From contig CALMVO010000030.1 in NCBI GenBank assembly GCA_937873205.1, forward strand, positions 24,528-71,812: DNA of 47,285 bases, read 5' to 3'. Positions 1-8,494 of this stretch are shown here, piece after piece; within the stretch, counting starts at the first letter, position 1; every line of letters starts with the position of its first letter. This DNA is from an uncultured Acetobacteraceae bacterium. Its GTDB lineage: Bacteria; Pseudomonadota; Alphaproteobacteria; Acetobacterales; Acetobacteraceae. The position numbers and the translations under genes were made by a program. The notes beneath the pieces are model-generated. The model searched no databases and was not told where the DNA came from. It was given only the letters and a program-made list of their open reading frames with translations.

Positions 1-50
1 GGGCGGTGCCACCTACCAGCGAGCAGCCGGCGCGTATTACGGGGTTGTGA

Positions 51-106
51 GGCCCGGGGCGCTGCCCGGGGACCCCGTTGGGACCACGGGCCCCAAACCC
101 CGATTT
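51..106. repeat. Half copy of GC-rich REP-like palindromic element
   Basis: This stretch carries one arm of a palindromic family seen in three other places in the window. It reads through GGGGACCCCGTTGGGACC and ends in CCCCAAACCCCGATTT. The reverse complement of 43311-43366 has the same order of blocks. It ends 11 bp before the stop codon of the MATE gene, so it lies just 3' of that gene, a usual place for REP elements. Only one arm is present. Confidence 0.6.
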
Positions 107-117
107 GTTGAGCGGTT

Positions 118-1515
118 TCACTCGCCGGCCTGAGTCCTGACGGATTGGGGCCTCGGACCCGGCGGGGTCGCGACCACGAACCGCGCCGTCATCATGACCG
201 CCACCGTCGCCAGCGCCGCGGCCAGCCCGGTCCACATCCCGACGATGCCCAAGCCTAGCCGGAACGCCAGCAGCCAGCCGAGCGGGAAGCCCACCAGCCA
301 GTAGCCGACCGTGGCCAGCACCATCGGCACCGTACTGTCGCCCATGCCGCGCAGTGCGCCGATCGCCACCGCCTGCACCCCGTCGACCACCTGGAACAGC
401 GCCATGATGCCGAGCAGGCTGACGGTCAGCGCGAACGGCCGCGCGTCGCCGTGCACCTGCGGATCGAGGAACGCCGCCGCCACCGCGCTCCGCCCCGCCA
501 GCAGCGCCAGGCCGATCCCGGCCATCAGCACGGCGCCGAGCCCGATCGCCACCAGCCCGGTGCGCCGCACCCGGGCGCGGTCGCCGGCACCGGTGGCGAT
601 GCCGGTGAGCACGTTGGCCGCCTGTCCCAGCGCCATCGGCACCATGAACAGGAAGGTGCCGACCGAGAGGATGACCTGGTGCGCCGCCAGCGGATCGGCG
701 CCGAGCCGGCCGGCCGCTAGGCTGGAGACCAGGAACAGCAGCGTCTCCGCGGCGATCGTGGCCGAGATGGGCGACCCGAGCCGCAGCAGCGGCGCCAGCC
801 GCGCCAGGTCGAGCCGCGGCGGCGACACCATTCGCCGCCGCCGTCGATTGCCGTGCAGCAGCCCGAACAGCACCAGCGCCGACGCCCAGAGCGTCAGCGT
901 CGTGGCCAACGCCGAGCCGCGCAGCCCGAGCCCGCGCAGCGACCCAGCGCCGAAGATGAGGGCGTAGTTGACCAGCCCGTTCGCCACCGCCATCAGCGGC
1001 GTCACACGGAGTAGCAGATCGGACTGGTCGATCGCCGGCAGCACCGCCCGCAGCACGCCGAGCCCGCCGACGAAGGCCGGCGTCGCCCAGCGCAGGATCG
1101 CGAGGTACCGCCCGACGTCGTGCGCCAGCGCCGGCGGCTCGCCCAGCCACAGCAGCGCCGGCCGCGCCAGGCCGTAGAGCAGGAACGCGGGCGCGCTCAG
1201 CAGCAGCCCGACCAGCAGCGCCGTCGCGTAGGTGCCGGCGATGTCGCCCTCGCGGCCGGCGCCGCGCGCCTGCGCCGCCAGCACGCCGGCCCCCACCAGC
1301 GTACCCTGCAGCACCACGCCGGTGGTGAAGAACAGCGTAGTGGCGAGCCCACCCGCCGCCAGCGCGCCGCCGCCTAGATGGCCCAGCAGGATGGTGTCGG
1401 TGAGCCCCATGGCGATCTGCGACAGGCTGGCGATCGCCAGCGGCGTCGCGATGCGCGCGAGTGCAGTCACCAGCCCGGCGATACCGGTCCCCGTCGCGAC
1501 CTCGTCCGCCTGCAT
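118..1515 (-). CDS. MATE family multidrug/Na+ efflux transporter
   Basis: An inner-membrane exporter of about 465 residues, the usual length for NorM/DinF-type MATE proteins, which extrude cationic drugs or toxins using Na+ or H+ gradients. The sequence is almost entirely hydrophobic, with about 12 predicted helices. It has the family N-terminal pattern TPLAIASLSQIAMGLTDTI and two homologous halves separated by a basic loop (GNRRRRRM). The frame stays open far upstream across cysS on the other strand, but that part is not coding. I chose the ATG at 1515 because AGGAG lies 5 nt before it and the MATE domain starts about 15 residues later. It is divergent from cysS with a 57 bp gap, so the promoters must be compact. 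The substrate cannot be told. Confidence 0.9.
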   Translation of the reverse strand: MQADEVATGTGIAGLVTALARIATPLAIASLSQIAMGLTDTILLGHLGGGALAAGGLATTLFFTTGVVLQGTLVGAGVLAAQARGAGREGDIAGTYATALLVGLLLSAPAFLLYGLARPALLWLGEPPALAHDVGRYLAILRWATPAFVGGLGVLRAVLPAIDQSDLLLRVTPLMAVANGLVNYALIFGAGSLRGLGLRGSALATTLTLWASALVLFGLLHGNRRRRRMVSPPRLDLARLAPLLRLGSPISATIAAETLLFLVSSLAAGRLGADPLAAHQVILSVGTFLFMVPMALGQAANVLTGIATGAGDRARVRRTGLVAIGLGAVLMAGIGLALLAGRSAVAAAFLDPQVHGDARPFALTVSLLGIMALFQVVDGVQAVAIGALRGMGDSTVPMVLATVGYWLVGFPLGWLLAFRLGLGIVGMWTGLAAALATVAVMMTARFVVATPPGPRPQSVRTQAGE

Positions 1516-1572
1516 CGTGTCTCCTGTTGCCGGCCTGTTGCTCGGTCGGGCGCTTTCCCGCAGAACCGGGTG

Positions 1573-2916
1573 ATGCCCTCCCTGTCCCTGCACGACAGCC
1601 TGACCCGGACGACGGCTCCGTTCGTGCCGATCGATCCCGCCCATGTCCGGCTCTACTGGTGCGGGCCCACGGTCTATGACCGCGCCCATATCGGCAACCT
1701 GCGGGCGATGCTCACCGCCGACGTGCTTGTGCGCGTGCTGCGGATGCTGTTCCCGCGCGTGACGTTCGTGTGCAACGTGACGGACGTCGACGACAAGATC
1801 AACGCGCGGGCGCTGGCGGCCGGCATCGGCATCGATGTGCTGGCCGAGACCGTGCTGGCCGAACTGCACGCCGATCTCGCCGCGGCCGCCCTGCTGCCGC
1901 CCGACATCGAGCCGCGCGCGACCCATCACATTCCCGAAATGATCGCGCTGATCCGGCGCCTGCTGGCCTCCGGCCACGCCTACGAAGCCGCGGGCCACGT
2001 GCTGTTCGCCGTGGCCGCCTTCCCCGACTACGGACGGCTGTCCGGCCGCAACCCGGACGAGCTGCTGGCCGGCGCCCGCGTCGAGGTCGCCGCCTATAAG
2101 CGCGACCCCGGCGACTTCGTGCTGTGGAAGCCCTCCACGCCGGAGCTGCCCGGCTGGGACAGCCCCTGGGGCCGCGGCCGTCCCGGCTGGCATATCGAGT
2201 GCAGCGCCATGGCCGAGCGCTATCTGGGCGAGAGCTTCGACATCCATGGCGGCGGCGACGACCTCCTGTTCCCGCACCACGAGAACGAGCGCGCGCAGAG
2301 CCTGTGCGGGTATCCGGGCAGCCGGTTCGCCACCGTCTGGCTGCACAACGCCATGCTGCACGTGGAGGGCCAGAAGATGTCGAAGAGCCTCGGCAACTTC
2401 CTCACCATCCGCGACGTGCTGGACCAGGCCCCGGCCGAGGCGCTGCGGCTGCTGCTGCTGCAGACCCACTACCGCTCGGTGCTGGACTTCACCCGCGCCG
2501 GCCTGGCCGAGGCCCGCCGCACGCTCGATCGCTTCTACCGCGCCCTGCAGCAGACGCCGCCCGGCCCCGCCGTGCCGGTCCCCGAGGCGGCGCTGGCGGT
2601 TCTGTGCCAGGACCTCAACACCCCGGCGGCGATCGCGGTGCTGCACCGCCTGGCCGACGCCGCCCTGGCCGGCGATGCAGGTGCCGCCGCCGAGCTGCGC
2701 GCCGCCGGCGCCGCGATGGGACTGCTGCAGGCCGATCCCGCCGCCTGGTTCCAGGCCGGCATCGACGCCGCTGCCGTGGAGCGCGCCATCGACGACCGGC
2801 TGGCCGCCCGCCGGGCTCGCGACTACGCTGCTGCCGACGCCATCCGCGCCCGCCTGCTGCAGGGCGGCGTCGTGTTGGAGGACGGCCCGTCCGGCACCAC
2901 CTGGCGCCGCGCATGA
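1573..2916 (+). CDS. cysS: Cysteinyl-tRNA synthetase
   Basis: A cytoplasmic class I aminoacyl-tRNA synthetase that charges tRNA-Cys. Length is 447 residues, normal for the family. The HIGH motif is HIGN at residues 39-42 and the KMSKS loop is at 268-272. The catalytic zinc ligands expected from E. coli CysRS are present as Cys30, Cys210, His235 and Glu239 (context CGPTVYD, HIECSAM, FPHHENE). The frame is open upstream, but ATG 1573 gives the normal N-terminus, including the KMSKS-proximal and CGPTVYD spacing. A weak GGG precedes it. The stop codon at 2914-2916 overlaps the first ATG of a tandem start array that leads into trmJ, so the two genes are probably co-translated. Confidence 0.97.
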   Translation: MPSLSLHDSLTRTTAPFVPIDPAHVRLYWCGPTVYDRAHIGNLRAMLTADVLVRVLRMLFPRVTFVCNVTDVDDKINARALAAGIGIDVLAETVLAELHADLAAAALLPPDIEPRATHHIPEMIALIRRLLASGHAYEAAGHVLFAVAAFPDYGRLSGRNPDELLAGARVEVAAYKRDPGDFVLWKPSTPELPGWDSPWGRGRPGWHIECSAMAERYLGESFDIHGGGDDLLFPHHENERAQSLCGYPGSRFATVWLHNAMLHVEGQKMSKSLGNFLTIRDVLDQAPAEALRLLLLQTHYRSVLDFTRAGLAEARRTLDRFYRALQQTPPGPAVPVPEAALAVLCQDLNTPAAIAVLHRLADAALAGDAGAAAELRAAGAAMGLLQADPAAWFQAGIDAAAVERAIDDRLAARRARDYAAADAIRARLLQGGVVLEDGPSGTTWRRA

Positions 2917-2957
2917 CCGGCGCGCATGACCGGGCGCGAATGACCGGGCGCGCATGA
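2913..2957 (+). repeat. Tandem ATGA start/stop repeat at the cysS-trmJ junction
   Basis: Four near-copies of ATGACCGGGCGCGC start at 2913, 2926, 2940 and 2954 (spacings 13, 14, 14). The first ATG overlaps the cysS stop. Its frame ends at TGA 2955-2957, which overlaps the trmJ ATG at 2954. The frame from 2926 ends at TGA 2941-2943, overlapping the ATG at 2940, which also ends at 2955-2957. Each repeat therefore hands over to the next start by an ATGA overlap. A ribosome leaving cysS could re-initiate through this chain. Confidence 0.8.
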
Positions 2958-3739
2958 CCGGCCGTGACGGCGGCGCCGACCTCGTCCCCCTGGGCGACGG
3001 CCCGGTCGTCGTGCTCGTGCGGCCACAGCTGGCCGAGAACATCGGCAGCGTCGCCCGCGCCATGGCCAATGGCGGCCTCCACCACCTCCGCCTCGTCGCA
3101 CCCCGCGACGGTTGGCCGCAGGAACGGGCCTGGCGGACCGCCTCGGGCGCCGACCGCATCCTCGACGAGGCGACGGTGCACGCGGACGTGGACGACGCGG
3201 TCGCCGACCTGCACCGCGTGCTGGCGACGTGTCCGCGGCCGCGCCACGTCGTCATCCCCGTGCTGACCGCGCGCGGCGGGGCGGCGGAGCTGCGCCAGAT
3301 CGTCCGCCGCGGGCTCCGCCCCGGCCTGCTGTTCGGGCCCGAGCGCGCCGGGCTCGACAGCGACGATCTGGCCCGGGCCGACGCGCTGATCCGCTACCCG
3401 CTGAACCCCGCCTTCTCCTCGCTGAACTTGGCGCAGGCGGTGATGGTCATGGCCTACGAGTGGTGGCTCGCCGACGACGACAGCCCGCCGCGCACGCTGA
3501 TGACCAACGAGACCCACGTCGCCACCAAGGGCGAGCTGGAGAACTTCCTCGGCCACCTGACCCGCGAGCTTGACGCCTGCGGCTTCCTGCGCAACCTGCC
3601 CAAGCGCCCCGGCATGGTGCGCAACCTGCGCCACCTGTTCGAGCGCGGTGAGGTCACCGAGCAGGAGCTGCGCACGCTGCACGGCGTGGTGGCCGAGCTC
3701 GCCCTCGGCCGCCGCGCGCGCGGTCGCGACGAGGACTGA
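2954..3739 (+). CDS. trmJ: TrmJ-like tRNA 2'-O-methyltransferase (SpoU/TrmH family)
   Basis: A SPOUT-class methyltransferase, most like TrmJ, which methylates the ribose of tRNA position 32 using S-adenosylmethionine. It has 261 residues. The three SpoU motifs are visible: RPQLAENIGSVARAM (residues 23-37), LLFGPERAGL (125-134) and NPAFSSLNLAQAV (151-163); the trefoil-knot cofactor site is built from the last two. The C-terminal 80 residues form the helical extension typical of TrmJ rather than TrmH or RlmB. The start is the last of four tandem ATGs; earlier ones are out of frame. It follows cysS in an apparent operon, a pairing that makes sense for tRNA metabolism. Confidence 0.88.
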   Translation: MTGRDGGADLVPLGDGPVVVLVRPQLAENIGSVARAMANGGLHHLRLVAPRDGWPQERAWRTASGADRILDEATVHADVDDAVADLHRVLATCPRPRHVVIPVLTARGGAAELRQIVRRGLRPGLLFGPERAGLDSDDLARADALIRYPLNPAFSSLNLAQAVMVMAYEWWLADDDSPPRTLMTNETHVATKGELENFLGHLTRELDACGFLRNLPKRPGMVRNLRHLFERGEVTEQELRTLHGVVAELALGRRARGRDED

Positions 3740-3830
3740 CGTCAGGCTTGCAGTTCGATACAGGCGCCGCCGCATCGCCGCCACAGCTCAGACGCTTCCT
3801 GTACGTCATCCACGAAGCAGGAGCCTGATC

Positions 3831-3974
3831 ATGCGCCCCAAATCCAGCCCCGCCCGGAACAGGAGCCTCCTGGTCCGCATCGGGATGCTCGCCGGCCTGG
3901 CCGTCACCGGTCTGTCGCTCGGCGGCTGCATCGTCTATGCGCCACCCTACCACCACTATCGCGGCTACTACTGA
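3831..3974 (+). CDS. Tiny predicted lipoprotein (47 aa)
   Basis: A 47-residue reading frame with AGGAG at 3819-3823, 7 nt before the ATG. The product has a basic N-terminus ([11 protein letters not shown]), a hydrophobic segment and a lipobox LGGC, followed by a short Tyr/His/Pro-rich tail ([12 protein letters not shown]). This fits a signal-peptidase II substrate that would leave only about 16 mature residues anchored in a membrane. I do not recognise a family. It lies between trmJ and rpsD, about 90 bp after trmJ. It could be a small envelope factor. Support is the ribosome-binding site plus the lipobox. Confidence 0.6.
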   Translation: MRPKSSPARNRSLLVRIGMLAGLAVTGLSLGGCIVYAPPYHHYRGYY

Positions 3975-3986
3975 CGTCGGGGTCCG

Positions 3987-4015
3987 TTGACTTCGGCTGG
4001 GCGCTCATCTATAGC
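3987..4015 (+). promoter_or_regulatory. Sigma-70-type promoter for rpsD, overlapped by an inverted repeat
   Basis: TTGACT at 3987-3992 and TATAGC at 4010-4015 are separated by exactly 17 nt. An inverted repeat, GGGCGCT (3999-4005) and AGCGCCC (4013-4019), spans the spacer and the -10 box. Transcription would start near 4022 and leave a leader of about 168 nt before rpsD. Confidence 0.6.
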
Positions 4016-4189
4016 GCCCGCCACTGCCGGGAACGTGGACGGTCCGGCCGATGCTCCCTTGTGGCCTCGGCGATACGGATCGCGCCCGTCACGACCGTAT
4101 CTGGTCGATGGCCTACCGGTGCAATAAGCGGAACAGGGCGACGGGCATCGGCTCGAACGCGCGACCGCGCCGCACGAAAGGAGCGCGCC

Positions 4190-4807
4190 ATGACCAAGCG
4201 CCTCGAGAGCAAGTACAAGATCAACCGCCGCCTCGGCGTCAACCTCTGGGGCCGGGCGAAGTCGCCGATCAACAAGCGCGAATACGGTCCGGGCCAGCAC
4301 GGCCAGCGCCGCAAGCAGAAGCCGTCCGACTTCTCCGTGCAGCTGATGGCCAAGCAGAAGCTCAAGGGCTACTATGGCAACATCAGTGAGAAGCAGTTCC
4401 GCAAGTACTACGATGAGGCCGTCCGCCGGAAGGGCGACACCTCCGAGAACTTGGTCGACCTGCTGGAGCGCCGGCTCGACGCGGTGATCTACCGCCTGAA
4501 GTTCGCGATGACGCCGTTCGCGGCGCGCCAGTTCGTGAACCACGGCCACGTGACGGTGAACGGCCGCAAGGTGAACATCCCGTCCTTCCTGGTGCGCGAC
4601 GGCGACGCCATCGAGGTGCGCGAGAAGTCCAAGCAGCTTGCCGTGGTGCTCGATGCCGCGCAGAGCGGCGAGCGCGACGTGCCGGAGTATCTCGAGGTCG
4701 ACCATCGCGCGATGAAGGGCCGCTTCCAGCGCAGCCCGAAGCTGACCGATGTGCCCTACCCGGTAACGATGGAGCCGAACCTCGTCGTCGAGTACTACTC
4801 GCGCTGA
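4190..4807 (+). CDS. rpsD: 30S ribosomal protein S4
   Basis: A primary binder of 16S rRNA that nucleates 30S assembly and helps maintain decoding accuracy. It has 205 residues, the standard length. The N-terminus [20 protein letters not shown] and the S4 RNA-binding domain (about residues 95-155, containing [14 protein letters not shown]) are characteristic. AAAGGAG at 4177-4183 places the start at 4190. The gene stands alone here rather than in the alpha ribosomal operon, as is common in alphaproteobacteria. It has its own promoter and a long leader, which could serve autoregulation. Confidence 0.98.
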   Translation: MTKRLESKYKINRRLGVNLWGRAKSPINKREYGPGQHGQRRKQKPSDFSVQLMAKQKLKGYYGNISEKQFRKYYDEAVRRKGDTSENLVDLLERRLDAVIYRLKFAMTPFAARQFVNHGHVTVNGRKVNIPSFLVRDGDAIEVREKSKQLAVVLDAAQSGERDVPEYLEVDHRAMKGRFQRSPKLTDVPYPVTMEPNLVVEYYSR

Positions 4808-4886
4808 TCACCATCTATCATCCGGCGGCACGAGGGCAGATGCGCGGGCTGGATCCTTACCCGTTCCATGGCCGCGCGTCTGCAAG

Positions 4887-6401
4887 CTACAGGCCGCGCA
4901 CCGGTTTGCCGTAGGCCTCCAATTCACGGAAGTGGAAGAAGTCGTCCTGCCGTGACCGCATGCGCAGCAACTTAGCCGGCGTGAACAGCGCGATCCGGAT
5001 TGGCTCATACGCGCTGGGGGCGAGATCGTGGCCGATCGGGCTCTCGTAGGCAACGTGCCATGTCGTGCCGTCCAGCGACGCCAGCAGCTGGAACCCGTTC
5101 ATGCGATGGGCGAACTCGAGGCGGTTGTAGATTCTGACCTCCGTTAGCAGATAGGTCTGCTGCAGGTCGACGGTCCAGTGGCCGTTCGGCTCGCTCGCTG
5201 TATGGAAACCATAGTCGACGGCATGGTTGCCGTCATTGCCTCCCTCCGCGTCCAGCCGGTAGTTCTGCTGCTTCGACCAGGTCCCGATCGAACTCTGCCA
5301 TGCCGGCCGGGCGAGCGCGACGTTCGAGAACGCCTCGGTCGTCGGCCAGCCGCGCTCGGCGGCGAGCAGACCCAGCGCATCGAGCGTACATCGCATGCGG
5401 AGCCTCGCCAAGGCCTGGATGACGGCCCCCAGCTGCAGGGGTGATGTCGGCGCGGCCTCTTCGAGCAGGGTCATGACCACACCGCCAGGTGCCAGGATCT
5501 TGTCCGGGACGTCGGCGGACAATCTGAGCTCGAAGGCGATCTGGGCCCCGAGGACCGGCTGGATCTCCTCGATGGCCGTTCCGGTCGCGGCGAGGTCGAT
5601 CAGGTCGCGCAGCGTCGGCCGCTGGAAGTTGTTCATGCCCGGACGCACCATCTTCAGGTAGTGCGAGCCATCGCGGACCATGTGGTAGATCTTGCCGTCA
5701 TGCGGCGGCAGATGGTCCGGATGGAGCAGCACATCGTTGAAGAACGTCGAGCCGTCGTAGTAGTCGCCGAGCGTGTTGAAATCGGCGCAGTCGAAGCCGT
5801 GATAATGCAGCTCGCAGGCGACGAACGACTCGTCGTTCGGCCAGTTTGGCCGGGCATCCGGCTCCATTGCCATGATCCTCGACGAAGCCAGTATCCTACG
5901 CTCGAGCAGGAAGTCGATCGCGCGCCCCGATAGCCGTACTAGCGGGAAATACGATCGCCACACCACGGCGTACTCCGGTGCCATCGGATCGCCCCAGAAC
6001 CAGCCCGCCTCACGTTCGCGGAAGTGGGTCGAGAGGAAGTCATGGGCGTGGCTTCGATCAAGTTCCCGAAAGAAGCTGATCGGCTCGGGTCGGTTTATCG
6101 TGACGTCGTACTCGATCAGCCAGTAGTTGGCGGCATCCGGGAACTCGCGTCGCGCGAGGTAGAGCGCATAGTCGCCGCAGAGCCACATGATGTTGCCGTA
6201 ATCGACATGGAGGCCGAAGTTTCTAAACAGATCGTTCGTCATCGAGAGTTTCGGGATGCCGTGCGTCTCGATCGCGCCCCTGTTCTCGTCGACGGCGATG
6301 ACGACGTCGTAGTCGGGGCTGGAGAGGATCGGCTCGATGAAGTCCGATAGCCGCTGATCGTAGAAGTGCGTGCGGACGATGACGAGGTTCTTCGTTGGCA
6401 T
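4887..6401 (-). CDS. Protein of unknown function with a C-terminal F5/8 type C (discoidin) domain
   Basis: About 504 residues. The C-terminal 135 residues (370-504) match the F5/8 type C/discoidin pattern: NVALARPAWQSS at the start, a FHT-type strand (GFHTASEPNGHW), TVDLQQTYLLTEVRIYNR, then LLASLDGTTWHVAYES. Such domains bind glycans or phospholipids. The N-terminal part opens with KNLVIVRTHFYDQRL and has an alternating beta/alpha look with a DENRGAIE turn and many Trp, Tyr and Asp residues. It resembles a nucleotide-sugar or glycan-acting fold, but I cannot assign a family. No signal peptide is visible, so a cytoplasmic role is possible. I chose ATG 6401 because GGAG lies 6 nt upstream; ATG 6431 is an alternative. 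Wobble positions are visibly less GC-rich than in the neighbours, suggesting transfer. Confidence 0.8.
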   Translation of the reverse strand: MPTKNLVIVRTHFYDQRLSDFIEPILSSPDYDVVIAVDENRGAIETHGIPKLSMTNDLFRNFGLHVDYGNIMWLCGDYALYLARREFPDAANYWLIEYDVTINRPEPISFFRELDRSHAHDFLSTHFREREAGWFWGDPMAPEYAVVWRSYFPLVRLSGRAIDFLLERRILASSRIMAMEPDARPNWPNDESFVACELHYHGFDCADFNTLGDYYDGSTFFNDVLLHPDHLPPHDGKIYHMVRDGSHYLKMVRPGMNNFQRPTLRDLIDLAATGTAIEEIQPVLGAQIAFELRLSADVPDKILAPGGVVMTLLEEAAPTSPLQLGAVIQALARLRMRCTLDALGLLAAERGWPTTEAFSNVALARPAWQSSIGTWSKQQNYRLDAEGGNDGNHAVDYGFHTASEPNGHWTVDLQQTYLLTEVRIYNRLEFAHRMNGFQLLASLDGTTWHVAYESPIGHDLAPSAYEPIRIALFTPAKLLRMRSRQDDFFHFRELEAYGKPVRGL

Positions 6402-6806
6402 GCGAAGCTCCGACAGCGCTGGATTGATCATGTCGATTGCAGATCCATGACGGCATGCGGCGGAAGCCGTTCCGATGGCCACCTATGGAAGCCGCGAACC
6501 CGGCCATGGTCAAGACGGCCGGTCTTCCGCAGGCAGGTTGCGTCACCTCGCGTTGCTGAGGCCGGAGCCGAGTTTGTCGCCGTCGCCCGTTGCGGTGACC
6601 GATATGTGCGTCCCGAAGGCAGAGCGTATTGCCAGGCCGTCGATCGGGTCCCCGCGTTCCACCGTGACAGGCCGTGCCGCCCGGACCGCACGCGGTCGGC
6701 GGGCATCGATCAGAGGCGAGGACCGTGAACCATCGCCGGCGCATACCGGGTCTTCCTCCCGCCACGCGTGCTGGACAACCTTCCCGCACGGCCTTAGCTG
6801 CACCGC
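6402..6806. other. Intergenic region, divergent promoters expected
   Basis: About 400 bp between the discoidin-domain gene on the minus strand and prfC on the plus strand. I see no convincing gene, RNA or repeat. The short open frames here lack ribosome-binding sites and family resemblance. Confidence 0.5.
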
Positions 6807-8336
6807 ATGAGCCTGGGTCCCGAAATCGCCCGCCGCCGTACGTTCGCGATCATCTCGCACCCGGATGCCGGCAAGACCACGCTGACCGAGCGGCTGCTGC
6901 GCGCCGGCGGCGCCATTCAGCTTGCGGGCAACGTACGCGCCAAGGGCGAGCGCCGTCGCACGCGGTCCGACTGGATGGGCATCGAGCGCGAGCGCGGCAT
7001 CTCGGTCGTCACCTCGGTGATGACGTTCGAGTATGGCGGCTGCATCTTCAACCTGCTCGACACGCCCGGCCACGAGGATTTCTCCGAGGACACCTACCGC
7101 ACGCTGACCGCCGTCGATTCCGCGGTGATGGTGATCGACGCCGCCCGCGGCATCGAGGCGCGCACGCGCAAGCTGTTCGAGATCTGCCGGCTGCGCGACA
7201 TCCCGATCATCACCTTCGTCAACAAGATGGATCGCGAGGCGCAGGACCCGTTCGCGCTGCTCGACGAGGTCGGCAGCGCGCTGGCGCTGGATACCGCGCC
7301 GGCGACCTGGCCGATCGGCCGCGCCGCCAGCTTCGTCGGCACCTACGACCTGCGCGCGCGCGCGGTGCACCTGGCGACGCCGCTGCCGCAGTCCGACCCG
7401 CGCATGGTGGCGCTGGGCGAGGAGCTGGAGCTGGTGCAGGCGGCGCTGCCGGAATGGGACCGGGCGGGGTTCGATGCGGGCCACCTCACGCCGGTGTTCT
7501 TCGGCAGCGCCATGCGCGAGATCGGCGTGACCGATCTGCTGGACGCGCTGGTGAGCTTTGGGCCACCGCCGCGCGCACAGGCCACCGACGGCCGCCTGGT
7601 GCAGGCGGACGAGCCCGGCATGACGGCGTTGATCTTCAAGATCCAGGCGAACATGGACCCGAACCACCGCGACCGGATGGCGTTCGCGCGCGTCTGCTCG
7701 GGCCGTCTGGTCCGTGGCATGCGCGTGCGCCACGTGCGTTCGGCCAAGCAGTTCGCGCTGCACACGCCGCAATTCTTTTTCGCTCGTGACAGGCAACTCG
7801 CCGAGGAGGCGTTCGCCGGCGACGTGGTCGGCATCCCCAACCACGGCACGCTGCGCATCGGCGACACGCTGACCGAGGGCGAGGAGATCCGCTTCACCGG
7901 CGTGCCGCATTTCGCGCCGGAGATCCTGCGGCGCGTGCGCCTTGATGACGCGATGAAGGCGAAGAAACTGCGCCAGGCGCTGCAGGAGCTGGCGGAGGAA
8001 GGGGTGGTGCAGCTGTTCCGGCCACAGGACGGCAGCCCGCCGATCGTGGGCGTCGTCGGCACGCTGCAGCTCGACGTGCTGCAGGCGCGGCTGGCCGGGG
8101 AGTACGGAGTGGGCATCGGCTTCGAGGGCACGCCCTACGCGCTGGCGCGGTGGGTGGATGGCGACAAGGAGCCGCTGGCCGGCTTCATCGCCACCAACCG
8201 CAGCGCGATGGCGGACGATCTCGATGGCGACCCGGTGTTCCTGGCAAGTTCGGCGTTCATGATGCGACGGGCGACGGAGGCGAATGCCGGCCTCCGCTTC
8301 GTCGACATCAAGCAGATCGGCAGCGCCGCCGCCTGA
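6807..8336 (+). CDS. prfC: Peptide chain release factor 3
   Basis: A translational GTPase that removes RF1/RF2 from the ribosome after peptide release. It has 509 residues, close to the family norm of about 525. The G1 loop HPDAGKTT is at residues 18-25, then the switch region (RSDWMGIERERGISVVTS), G3 DTPGHEDF, G4 NKMD, and the RF3-specific domains II and III. RF3 is distinguished from EF-G by its short length and the SHPDAGKTTLTERLL start. ATG 6807 gives the normal N-terminus; no strong Shine-Dalgarno is seen. The gene appears monocistronic and is followed by a hairpin with a T run near 8442-8469. Confidence 0.96.
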   Translation: MSLGPEIARRRTFAIISHPDAGKTTLTERLLRAGGAIQLAGNVRAKGERRRTRSDWMGIERERGISVVTSVMTFEYGGCIFNLLDTPGHEDFSEDTYRTLTAVDSAVMVIDAARGIEARTRKLFEICRLRDIPIITFVNKMDREAQDPFALLDEVGSALALDTAPATWPIGRAASFVGTYDLRARAVHLATPLPQSDPRMVALGEELELVQAALPEWDRAGFDAGHLTPVFFGSAMREIGVTDLLDALVSFGPPPRAQATDGRLVQADEPGMTALIFKIQANMDPNHRDRMAFARVCSGRLVRGMRVRHVRSAKQFALHTPQFFFARDRQLAEEAFAGDVVGIPNHGTLRIGDTLTEGEEIRFTGVPHFAPEILRRVRLDDAMKAKKLRQALQELAEEGVVQLFRPQDGSPPIVGVVGTLQLDVLQARLAGEYGVGIGFEGTPYALARWVDGDKEPLAGFIATNRSAMADDLDGDPVFLASSAFMMRRATEANAGLRFVDIKQIGSAAA

Positions 8337-8432
8337 CGCTTCGGCAATCGGGCCGCAAGAAATCGTGATAATAGCGTCAAACGGCACTGTCTCTTTTTTA
8401 CCGACCGTTAAGTCCTGCCCCCTAGCAATCGT

Positions 8433-8476
8433 GGCTGAGCACCGGGTGGCCCCACCCGGCAGGGTTTTTCTCAGCC
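8433..8476 (+). promoter_or_regulatory. Nested hairpin leader / intrinsic-terminator-like structure before the repeat exoprotein
   Basis: The inner stem pairs CCGGGTG (8442-8448) with CACCCGG (8453-8459), followed by CAGGG and five T residues: an intrinsic-terminator shape. An outer stem pairs GGCTGAG (8433-8439) exactly with CTCAGCC (8470-8476), enclosing the inner stem and the T run. The structure ends 18 nt before the ATG at 8495, close to the AGGA at 8480-8483. It may end prfC transcription, attenuate the downstream gene, or control its translation. Confidence 0.5.
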
Positions 8477-8494
8477 AGCAGGATCGTCAGCACC

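Noticed and set aside
1516-3255. Upstream extension of the MATE frame across cysS
   Set aside because: It is antisense to cysS, and its composition (Arg/Gly/Gln/His-rich) is what high-GC antisense frames give. The MATE domain and ribosome-binding site place the start at 1515.
2615-3784. 389-codon open frame opposite trmJ and the end of cysS
   Set aside because: It lies antisense to two clearly assigned genes and shows no family features.
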